The notes under the pieces: generated by a model | What the model saw: the letters and a program-made list of their open reading frames with translations, nothing else | Databases searched by the model: none | Told to the model about the DNA's origin: nothing | Made by a program: the position numbers and the translations under genes | Assembly (NCBI GenBank): GCA_022496205.1 | Contig: WTXD01000119.1 | Coordinates: 1 to 40,115 of the forward strand | Source of the DNA: Gloeopeniophorella convolvens | Lineage: Eukaryota > Basidiomycota > Agaricomycetes > Russulales | Direction: 5' to 3' | DNA: 40,115 bases | Shown here: piece by piece, positions 1 to 8,235 of the stretch | Layout of the letters: every line of letters begins with the position of its first letter | How positions within the stretch are numbered: position 1 is the stretch's first letter

Positions 1-499
1 TCATCCCTATGTACTACTGTATAGTAGGGTAGCGCAGTTGTAACAGGCCAAGGTCTAGGGTGGTGTTCCCCGCCTTGTTATACACCAAAACCGCTCCCAC
101 TTAAGGGCAGACGGCCAACCGTTCACTAGCCAAAAAGCATCACAAGGGGCTTCCCCCCTGCTTGCCTAAGGGGCCATAAGGGCCGCTCTTCTGGCTCCAC
201 ACACAGCGGCTGACTACTGCACGCTGGTGGGTTTCCCCAGGAACATGTATAGTAGTGTATAGTAAAAGTACTGTAAGTGCGCACTGTGGGGTGAGGAAGC
301 TTACTGTGGTTCTGCGTCGCCACGCTCCGTCCCACAGCTTGCAGGAAGTCTGGTTAGGACCCAAGTGCTATGCACAATCCCATGGCCTAGCCAGGGAAGG
401 AGGAAGGAAAGAATGGAACAGAGGCTCGCCTTGTTGGGAGTGAAGATGCGTTGTCTTGTCAAGGGAGCTTGTGTAAATCTTCTGTGCAAGGTATCTAGG
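1..499 (-). other. Unassigned sequence downstream of a Copia primer-binding site
   Basis: On the minus strand this follows the LTR at 514-998 and its primer-binding site, so it should be the leader of a family-A Copia element that continues beyond the left edge. I see no Gag-like (UBN2) frame in it. The short frames present have unremarkable composition and are interrupted. It may be leader sequence, or the element may be interrupted again by other DNA. Confidence 0.35.
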
Positions 500-513
500 C
501 AGGGCCCATAACC
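500..513 (-). promoter_or_regulatory. Copia-type primer-binding site (half-tRNA iMet)
   Basis: The minus strand reads GGTTATGGGCCCTG directly after the LTR end. This is complementary to the anticodon stem-loop of initiator tRNA-Met rather than to its 3' CCA end. Drosophila copia is known to prime in this way. The same 14 bases recur at 1835-1848 next to a different LTR, which supports a functional site. Confidence 0.75.
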
Positions 514-998
514 TGTTGAAGCGCAGCAAAGGGTGGAGTGACAACTGAAGGACACAGAGTGACGCTCAGTCAGAGAAGGTCAAAAGACTTATACATTAGT
601 GCAATACCTGAAGGACACAGAGTGACGCTACAAGGTAGGGTAAGCATAAGGTAGAAGTGAAAGGAGCGGTAGTGTACTTGCCTCAGTCAGAGAAGGTCAA
701 AAGACTGAGGCTACAGAGGCGAAGAAAGAGGTCCTTATATACAGTAAGGAGCGACAGATAGCATGTGATAAACACTGCTTAGAAAGCCTAGGAGACCCAC
801 ATGAAACGGAGTAAGAGTGGGTACCGGAGTACAAAGTGGGTCATGGAATGCCCTAGAATAGTCCAGAACATGGAAACGAATGTGGGGCTGAACACAGCCT
901 TAAGTCTAGAACATTATGTACACAAGATAAGATAGTCCTTGATCATTAGGTCCATATCTAATCTAATCAGAGCCGCCAGGACACTGTCCGTCTCAACA
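514..998 (-). repeat. Family-A Copia LTR (485 bp), 5' LTR of an element extending left
   Basis: On the minus strand it starts TGTTGAGACGG and ends GCTTCAACA, so it has TG...CA termini with short inverted ends (TGTTG/CAACA). It is the same length as the LTR at 35357-35841, and I count only three single-base differences by eye. A primer-binding site follows it at once, so it is a 5' LTR and not a solo LTR. The bases before it (CGAGC) and after it (GGTTA) do not form a target duplication. It carries a TATATAA box and two internal duplicated motifs. Confidence 0.88.
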
Positions 999-1776
999 GC
1001 TCGGGCCCCTGTCCTTCCTTCCCTCCGCCCTTCGCCCAGCACTCCGATTTGTAGTGCCCTTTGCGCTTGCAATTGAAGCACTCGACTGTGCGCTTGTCTT
1101 TGCGCTTGCGGTCGTCCGCCGTGACGAAAGCTTCGTCCTTGGTGTCGTCCGTCTGCTGGAGTTGGCGTAAGGTGCGTCGGTCGTAGTCATCGGTGATGAG
1201 TCCGATAACTTCGTTTGCCATCATAGGTCGCGCAATGATTTTCGCGCTCGCGGTTACGCCGGCGATGGTGGGCTCATAGGACTCGGGCAACGAGCCGAGT
1301 AGGGTGTCGGTGAAGTCATTGTCGGTGATGGTGATGCCTCCGGCAGCAAGCTGCTCCCGAAGGTCAGCGAGTTTTGTGAAATGAGCGCGTACGTTGTCGT
1401 TTTCTCCGCAACGTGCATTCTGAAGCTTCCTCTTCAGATCCACCAGTACCATCCTCGAGCGTCCCTCAAAAACACTCTTCATCTCCTCCCATACTTCCCT
1501 CGCAGTCGTCTTGACCTTGATACGGTTAAAGATCAAGTCGGGCACGGACATGGCGATGTACTGCTTAACTGTACCCTTGCCGGCAGTCCAACGTGCGTTC
1601 TCGTCGAGACCGTTGATCGTGCCGGCCGCGATGTATGCCGGCGAGACCGTAGCGTGCGTCAGATGGTCTTGAAGGCCCTTCGAGGTGAGTGCCCATGACA
1701 GGCGGTCACGGTAGTTGGGCCAGTTGGTCCCATCGACGTTGAGTCTGGGGATGGAGATCCTCGCGTCGTCGCCCAT
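999..1776 (-). pseudogene. Copia Gag (UBN2 domain, CCHC knuckle), cut off by a nested LTR
   Basis: The ATG is at 1776. About 260 residues read as a Ty1/Copia Gag: the N-terminal motif WPNYRDRLSWAL, a UBN2-like helical core with VWEEMKSVFEG, LREQLAAGG and LLGSLPESYEP, then a zinc knuckle CX2CX4HX4C (CFNCKRKGHYKSEC) near residue 240. The frame is intact up to base 999. There it runs straight into the family-A LTR, whose first codons supply the last residues before a stop at 967. Protease, integrase and reverse transcriptase should follow in a complete element and are absent here. I infer that a second Copia element inserted just after the zinc knuckle, with the rest of this element to the left of the window. 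Confidence 0.88.
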
Positions 1777-1834
1777 GATGATAATTCGGTAAGCTCTTTG
1801 AATGACGGTGTGACTTCGTACTAATGCTTAGGCC

Positions 1835-1848
1835 CAGGGCCCATAACC
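1835..1848 (-). promoter_or_regulatory. Primer-binding site of the Gag-bearing Copia element
   Basis: The minus strand again reads GGTTATGGGCCCTG, 58 bases upstream of the Gag ATG and directly after a CA dinucleotide that would end the 5' LTR. It matches the internal initiator-tRNA-Met priming seen for copia. It fixes the LTR boundary at 1849. Confidence 0.75.
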
Positions 1849-2133
1849 TGATGCGAGTTGGAGGTCCGAAACGAAGGCGCGCAGCGGCACGAAGCGAAGT
1901 CGAGTGAGGGGGAGCGAGTGAAGGGAGCAGAAGGAGGAAGGGCAACGCGAAGTGTAGAAACGCTGATAGTCGTAGCCGGTACATACTACAATTTATACTG
2001 CAAGCTGATAGGAGTATTGTACAGTATTTACATGGGGGCAATCACAGGCAGTTTCGGGAGCTGGAGCTCGAACGGCTGGACACAACAGAAACGTACATAA
2101 AGTGACGACGCGCCCGTCATTTCTTCGTCAACA
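1849..2133 (-). repeat. Probable 5' LTR of the Gag-bearing Copia element (family B)
   Basis: The inner end is set by the primer-binding site: the minus strand ends CGCATCA. The proposed outer end is TGTTGACG at 2133, giving TG...CA termini that match imperfectly (TGTTG against TGATG). A TATA-like GTATAAAT lies inside on the minus strand. It is unlike the family-A LTR. No second copy is in the window, so the outer end is a guess. Confidence 0.5.
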
Positions 2134-2387
2134 GTTGCGTAGTTTTGCTGCGCATCGTCATACAGTGGAGGCGGACGCTGGGATTGATTTTTGCATGCGA
2201 GAGCTAGGAAGAATAAGGTCAAATGAGACGGAACTGGGAGTAGCGGAGGCAGGGGGAGAGGATCCGGGAAAGCGGCCTGGCCCGGAAGACCGAACGGAGC
2301 GCGACTTGTAACTCCAATACAAGTTTTGTATCATTCACATGGATAGAACACCATCTGCGAGAGCTTTCCCTCCAGAGGGGCTCTAAG

Positions 2388-2954
2388 TGTCACGTGCTGT
2401 GCAGGGGTTCTGCCGAAGGACTTGCAAGACCTAAGCCTCGCGGTCGCAGTAGAGGATGAAGAGCGATGGGGCAAGTCGGGTGGCGGTCAAGCACACTAGA
2501 GGATGCCACTGAAACTCCAGTATATTACAGGAGGTCAAAGCTAAAGAGCTAAGACGCTACAGGCAGGTCCTTATATATTACAAGGTACCTACTGACTAAT
2601 CTACTAGATCGGGTTTATGTGGGTCAGGAAGCGCGGAGTACAAGTGGGGCATGCTATAAATAGACATGCTGACTGACCGCTCACTCAGCTGACGTCACCA
2701 TCAGTCAGCAGTGAGTCATCCGTGTTTCGTCAGCGTCATGGCCTAGGCCCGGTCACGAGTCTCATCACGTGCTCGGTCACGTGACTGCGGAGAACTCGGT
2801 CCAAGGGCGAGGTGTTGAAGCCGGTCATCTATGCTCATCTGTCCCTGCTGCTGCTCGTCATAGCGCGCCAAGGCGGCACGACTATCGGCAGTCGTCAGCA
2901 AGGTCGTCGGGGTCGGTCCACCCAGCCCGGAAGCCGCAGGCTGAGATCGTGACA
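2388..2954 (+). repeat. Solo LTR, family D (567 bp), target duplication CTAAG
   Basis: It begins TGTCACGTGC and ends GATCGTGACA, with 7-bp perfect terminal inverted repeats (TGTCACG/CGTGACA). It is flanked on both sides by CTAAG, a perfect 5-bp target-site duplication. A close copy lies at 32914-33481 in the same orientation with a different duplication. There is no internal retroelement sequence, so this is a solo LTR left by LTR-LTR recombination. It contains three CACGTG motifs, a TATAAA box and a TGACGTCA site. Confidence 0.93.
2655..2697 (+). promoter_or_regulatory. TATA box plus CRE-like palindrome inside solo LTR
   Basis: TATAAAT at 2655-2661 is followed by TGACGTCA at 2690-2697, and an AP-1-like TGAGTCA lies shortly downstream. 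The same order and spacing occur in the second copy at 33182-33224. This looks like the LTR core promoter with bZIP-type sites. Binding is inferred from the motif only. Confidence 0.5.
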
Positions 2955-2960
2955 CTAAGC

Positions 2961-3167
2961 ATGACAGAGGAGATTAAAGCTCTGCCGCCGGAGCACGTGA
3001 ATGACACATCGCGCGATGTACATCAGTGGGTTCTGGTCCATGATAAGATCAGATCTATGATCCCGGCAAGCATGACAATCCATGACAAGCATGCACTCCT
3101 TGTGGGCACTTTTCTCTCGACTCCGGCTTTGCTCTGGCACGGTGCACGCTCGGATCTCAACAAATAA
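2961..3167 (+). pseudogene. Broken small ORF between solo LTR and hairpin
   Basis: An ATG seven bases after the solo LTR opens a 68-codon frame with normal amino-acid composition (for example HVNDTSRDVHQWVLVHD and HALLVGTFLSTPALLWHG). In the sequence before insertion, the frame continues upstream past the ATG for about 14 codons, so the LTR landed in or beside an existing reading frame. Its 3' end overlaps the left arm of the hairpin at 3154, which supplies the stop. I do not recognise the family. A Gag-like fragment is possible. Confidence 0.35.
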
Positions 3168-3427
3168 ATATAGAACTTATTGGGTACATAGGAAACACAT
3201 CAAGGAGTACATGTTCAAAGTTTCAAGAGATTTGATTGAGGAGAAACCCAAGATTACCAGGAAGTGAACATTTGTGTCCACTTCCCGATTAGGCATAGTA
3301 TGCACACAAATGTGCATTTCCCCATACTCCCGGGTCAATCCTTCATGAAATCCCTTGAAACTTCACATATGTATTCTCAGATGTGTTTCTTATGTACCTA
3401 TAAAGTTCAAATTTTATTCATTGAGAT
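3154..3427. repeat. Imperfect inverted repeat / foldback hairpin (~274 bp)
   Basis: The left arm runs from ATCTCAACAAATAAA to about 3280. The right arm runs from about 3299 to TTTATTCATTGAGAT. They are reverse complements with scattered mismatches and small indels. Inner pairing is strong (AACATTTGTGT against ACACAAATGTG) and leaves a loop of roughly 25 bases. The block is AT-rich against GC-rich surroundings. It could be a foldback or MITE-type element, or a locus whose transcript forms long double-stranded RNA. I found no transposase or clear target duplication. Confidence 0.7.
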
Positions 3428-3689
3428 AGGAACGTGCCAGGATGAAGCCGAAGTTGAGGCAAAAGTCCCTGCAAGAGGTGTGCGCTTGTCACGGACCGTC
3501 ACGCTTGCTGGGTTGCCGACCACTCACTTTGTGAGTTGCATCCTTTCCACACCGCTCTCACGGTCCGGACTGGCGACCCATTTGTGTGCCGTTTCAATCT
3601 CAACTCCGCCTACACATATTTCTCAAACAAATACAGTGGGCCATGTTTTATTGAGTAATATACTATGACAGAGGGTGTTCCAAAAAAAC

Positions 3690-4960
3690 AACTAAGTCAC
3701 TATTGAGGCGGGGAGGGTACTGGGAAGGGGGAAAGCCATAACCACACGCACCCCATGGCACGCCGCAGGTTGGCAAGTGACGCGGTCCTTGCGGCGTGCG
3801 TGCGGCGGTGCGCCGTACGTGCGTGTGGGCCCGCGAGCAGCTGCGCGCCCTGTGTGGTGGCGGCCCCGAGACGCACCGGCGACGTGGCACGCCAGCATCT
3901 TGAGGGTGGTGCTGTGTTGCAGTACACACGACCGTTGTCCTGCAGAGCATGCAGCGCACGGCTCCCAGCTGAGCGCCGAGCGGCACGCCGTATGGCACGC
4001 CGCGGCGGCGGCAGCGACGCGGTCCTGTGTGACGTGCACGACCTACCGTGCGCCCTCCAAGGCATCGCTGGGGCACTCTGCGACGCGACACTGTATGCCG
4101 TGTGCTGCTCACGGAGCACCGGCGATGTCCTGCAGGTTGCAGAGTCCGCAGGTGACGGATTACGGCGCCCGCTGCAACCCGCAGCTGCCAACGGCTTGCT
4201 CCGCGAAGTGCTAGTGCTGGAGCCCGGCTGCACCTTTGTGAGCGTTGCGGGCGCGGCAGTGCGCGTAGCGGCGGGGGTGGGGAGTCAAACACAAGGACAG
4301 CCCGTACGACCGTCCGCGTCCGGGAAGATGGAGCCGTGCTCGTCAGAGAGCGGCGGGGAAATGGGGATGCGGGAGTTGGCACGCCATGTCGCCGCGCGAA
4401 GGAGCTCGCGGCAGCGGCGCATTCGTGTGGCCCCGGCTCGGAATGGGGCCGTGTGATGGAGGTGGGAACGGCGTCATCGTCGTTGTCGTGACGAGTCGGG
4501 AGGCGGGCGCGAGAACGGGCGCACCGTCGCCGTTTTTGCCGACCGAAACGCGCCGCGGGGGTAGCGGCGGCACTTTCGCGGGGCGCTCGTCGCTGCGCCA
4601 CGTTGCGGTCGCGCTATACAACGGGACCTACTGCGGGGCGGGAGAGGGCGGGAGGCTGGACAACTGCCCGGCAGCTGTGAGGCGGTGGCGGTAACAGCGT
4701 GGAGTTGTGGGGCGCTCTCCGCCACGCCAACTGCCTGCTATGACCGACCACACCTCCGCTCAACGCAATCGGCGTAGGCGGGGGTGGTGGAGGGTGATGC
4801 AGTGGCGTGAGGCGTGGCGGGAAGCGCAGGGAGGGGTGGGGTGACACGGCGGTGGCGGCGAGGCGGAAGCCGGGGTTGCGAGAGCGCAGCAGCGCCGTTG
4901 CGGAGGTGGTGAGGGCAGACTGGAGCGAGCTGGAGCGAGCGAGGACGAGGGGCGGTCGTA
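3690..4960. other. GC-rich block with degenerate repeats, no credible gene
   Basis: This is a very GC- and CpG-rich stretch with open frames on both strands. All of them have skewed compositions rich in Arg, Ala, Pro and Ser, as expected from base composition alone. A unit beginning ATGGCACGCCGC occurs at 3755 and 3991 and continues into a shared GACGCGGTCCT. TGGCACGCC recurs at several further places. I see no conserved protein signature. Confidence 0.5.
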
Positions 4961-5735
4961 AAATTTCCCTACGCTTGTATTTACGTTTGTTTGCGTTAAT
5001 ATCTATGATTGAGAAGTCCTCTTTCCATTGTCGATCTTTGAAGTCTGTCGGGGTTCGGAAAATGCCGATTTCGGACCGTGGGAGCGGTGCGGAAAGGCAA
5101 AGACTCACTTTGCGTCAGCGAGATTGCAGATCGGATCTTATCGTGGACCGGAGACCCACTGATGCACATCTGCTGCCAGCCGGAGTTTGAATCCCCTCTA
5201 TCACGCCCAGAGCCCCTTCAGAGGAATGCCTTTCGTGCATGATGTTCTGTTCATATTCATAACACGATACATTGAGGCATAGTAGACATGTATCAGTTCA
5301 TCGTGTATACCGAGTCTCATGGCATATAGATCACAGTGGGCTCCCTTGTTCCTGGAGGATTGATGACTGTGCATATCAGTATCCCAGAAACACCGATCTC
5401 TCTAGAACCGTCTGGTCGCTCAATCAACCACAAACTCCACAGCCATGAAGAATGTATCAATTTGTTTACCGTGTAAAATTATCAAGAGGTTCTATGGAGC
5501 CGTTGTTGCGCGCGAGGCCAATCTTTCTGAAATGTGCACTTCCCCGTCTTATGCATATCCCCGTATGCCATAGTACTGCTCCGGTCAGCTCGGCTCTCTC
5601 GGGGTCGCGAGGTTCAATTCACACTCAGCTCAAGGCCACAGTGGCCTACCATCCCTTTGGACACTTTGTTCTCACCTTTCCTCTCTACCGGTCTAGGCGG
5701 CGCACCATTTCTCGGCCGGGAACCCCCTACTCACC
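4961..5735. other. Intergenic, upstream of the PAQR gene
   Basis: I see no gene in this stretch. Composition falls abruptly from the GC-rich block to ordinary levels near 4970. The last few hundred bases are presumably the 5' UTR and promoter of the gene starting at 5736. Confidence 0.4.
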
Positions 5736-7092
5736 ATGGCTACATCCCTCCTTCAGCGGCACCCTGCGCAGTCTCTCGTGGCTGAGCTGGATTCGGGCAC
5801 TCTGCTGGCAACGTCACCATCGATGAAACAAAAGAAGCGCACGATCACATTCAAAGAGTTGCCGGAATGGATGAAGGACAATGAGTTCATTTTGACAGGC
5901 TATAGAGGGTAAGATTCGTTCATTTGTCAACGTCCACGTTCTCCGCACCGGTTCCTCATCGTGCCTCGTTATCTTTAGAGAACTAAATAGCTGGCGGAGA
6001 TGTTTTGGCTCGGTCTTTGGTTGTACGTCTGCAAGCTTACTTCGCGTCGACGGCTGGTCTCGGAGTCGGGCTCACTAGACTTCCCTTAGACTTGCACAAC
6101 GAAACTGGTACAGTGGCAGGTGACACATCTACGCGTATTCCTTGCTGAATATCGCGCCAAAAAGTTAACATCCACACCCACATGTATGGATCCATTCTGT
6201 TCGCATTCTTCCTGTGCACTTTCAACAACTCGTACTTCTCGGCGCATGAAGACATCACATGGGCCGATCGCGTTGTTTTTTCCATTTTTCTGTCGTCAGC
6301 TGCCTTTTGTATGGGATGTAGCGCATTCTTCCACATGTCATCCTCGCACTCGAAGCCGGTAAGCGCATATGTAGACAAATATGATTGCATGTGCTGACAG
6401 TCCGTCTGAGATCGCTGCTCGATGCAATGCTCTAGACTATTCCGGTATTATCGGCAGGTCAATTTACGCCATGAGCAGAGACAGGATGATGATCTCACCC
6501 TAGCTCTCATTATTGGGTCGTTCTGCCCATGCGTGTACTATGGGTTCTATTGCGAGCCATTCTACAAGATTGGTTATTTGTCAGCGATGTGCCTTGCTGG
6601 GATCGGTATGTGGAGTGCCTATTTGGTCGCAATTAGCGCCCCAATCCTACCTCAGGAGCAGCGCGCATCGTTCTTGACCCTGAATATGCGAAGCCATCAC
6701 ACCGGCACGCGCGAACCAACGTGTTCATCGGCCTGGGCCTGTCTGCCATATTGCCTATCTTCCATCTAACCCTGTCTCACGGATTTCGAACGGTGTGCCA
6801 AGAAATGGGTTTCCAATGGCTCCTGGCGGCTGGCGCAATGTATATCGGGGGAGCCTTGCTATAGTGAGTCTGCTTCCATTAAAATGCTTATGTACCGCTG
6901 GCTCACTTCACCTCGATCTACACCAGTGCCCACAGGATCCCAGAGAAACTCGCGCCGGGTAGATTCGACTACTTTTTCTCATCGCATCAGATTTTCCACG
7001 TTTTCGTCGTCCTCGCTGCGTTGTCCACTTACGCCTGCGTATTATCGGGGTTCCACCATTGGCATGGCCGCCGTGGGATATGCAATCCTTGA
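5736..7092 (+). CDS. PAQR / haemolysin-III family seven-transmembrane protein (AdipoR/Izh-like)
   Basis: Eight exons (5736-5908, 5979-6022, 6090-6107, 6165-6358, 6411-6453, 6504-6605, 6656-6863, 6927-7092) give an in-frame protein of 315 residues. The N-terminal cytosolic part carries ELPEWMKDNEFILTGYR and the PAQR signature LHNETVNIHTHMYG. Hydrophobic helices follow, with FHMSSSHS and a final SSHQIFHVFVVL. These contain the conserved His residues that coordinate zinc in adiponectin receptors and yeast Izh proteins. The family acts in membranes in sterol, zinc or ceramide-linked signalling; the substrate here is unknown. Exon 3 is only 18 bp. The intron at 6454-6503 fits only as a GC-AG intron. 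The neighbouring genes at 7101 and 8236 lie on the same strand. Confidence 0.92.
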
Positions 7093-7100
7093 GCACCAAA

Positions 7101-7546
7101 ATGCGCAAATTAGATGAGATATACCGATTGCGAGGCGCATCGTTGGTACAGGTGAGCCTTCCCTTCTGATCGCTGGCCAGCCATGCAGATCACCATTTAT
7201 TGCGACCAGACTATTCTTGATATCTACGTAGCCAAATCTAGATACTTTGCTGCCGCCATCATTCCATTTTGTCCAAGACACATACTCCAGTTGTGGAACA
7301 GGCTGTATGAAAATAGCGACAGAAGAGAAAGCATATCACACAAGGCCCATGGGATTGAATTGGAACGGATTGGCGCTGACGATGCCTCAGGTAAGAATAC
7401 CCTAGGTTTGTCCGTGCCTTGTATATCTTCCTATATGCCTTCGAGCATGTTGACATACAGGCCCCGAAAAATCCACGGAGCCGGCGGTGCCAGCTTTCCT
7501 CGGTGCCTTGCGCAATATGTTCGACCCTACTCATAAGGATCGTTGA
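7101..7546 (+). CDS. Small three-exon protein of unknown function (78 aa)
   Basis: Exons 7101-7151, 7291-7390 and 7461-7546 join in phase through GT-AG introns (donors GTGAGC and GTAAGA) into 78 residues. The protein starts MRKLDEIYRLRGASLVQ and ends FLGALRNMFDPTHKDR. An upstream in-frame ATG at 7080 would add seven residues but would overlap the end of the PAQR gene in another frame. The protein is charged and soluble, with no signal peptide or membrane helix. I do not recognise it. It starts nine bases after the PAQR stop, so it could also be an alternative 3' part of that transcript or the tail of a longer gene. Confidence 0.5.
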
Positions 7547-8235
7547 GAGTTCGCGAAGCCCGCTCTGCGATCATCCCCAACGGGGGGCTTCGCCGACGGA
7601 GGTTATGACCAGTCACGATGGTCCATCCGAGGTGGAACATGTCAGACTGAGCCGCGTGGACCGGTGACGGTGATCCCAGCAAGCAAGAGCGTCGCGGCGA
7701 ACTTCCAAATGCAGAAGTCCGTCTTCCATATCTATGTTCTGAAGTCTTCGTTCTGCCCGTATCCTCGTGGGATCCTCTGTAGTTCTTCCTTCGCTGGCCC
7801 CCAATGCCGGCATACAGCCAGAGAAGAGTGGCGTCTGTTTCCGAGGTTCGCCAGCCCCATGACACAATGTTACGATCGACACACTACTCGCATGATAGAA
7901 GTCTGCAGTGCGGAGCCGCCATGTACGCCCAGGCCTTTTCGGTCAATGCCCACACAAGATTCTCAGTCAGCAGGACACGGTTCTTATGCAAGATATCGAC
8001 CCTGGCGGTGTCCCCATGAGGCTTCTCCATGGCAATGCACGTTTGTTTGTATTGGATCTCTCGATCTATTGCCGCTAGCCTTCCCAAGCTTGTACGTACC
8101 CACGATGGCCGAGAAGTTTCACCTCGCTGACGAGAGTGCTCACGACAAACCTGCGTGTCTGTAGGGTGCCTTCGGTATTTATACTCCTCGCGTTCGTGAA
8201 GCACTGTCACTTCCTTCGTTGCAGCTCAGCGCGCC
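7547..8235. other. Intergenic or decayed coding sequence before the P450
   Basis: There are short frames on both strands and no convincing gene. One plus-strand frame near 7960-8083 reads like a real exon (QQDTVLMQDIDPGGVPMRLL) and ends in a stop just before a GTACGT donor-like sequence. It may be a relic exon or an untranslated leader. Confidence 0.3.

Noticed and set aside
500..513. tRNA gene
   Set aside because: The tRNA-like sequence is only the anticodon-arm complement used for priming; no acceptor, D or T arms are present. I found no complete tRNA or rRNA gene in the window.
514..998. Solo-LTR interpretation for this copy
   Set aside because: The flanks CGAGC and GGTTA do not match, and a primer-binding site follows directly, so it is the 5' LTR of an element.
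3663..4601. 312-codon minus-strand open frame
   Set aside because: It lies in a very GC-rich block where long open frames arise on both strands; its composition is Arg/Pro/Ala-skewed and it shows no domain or intron structure.
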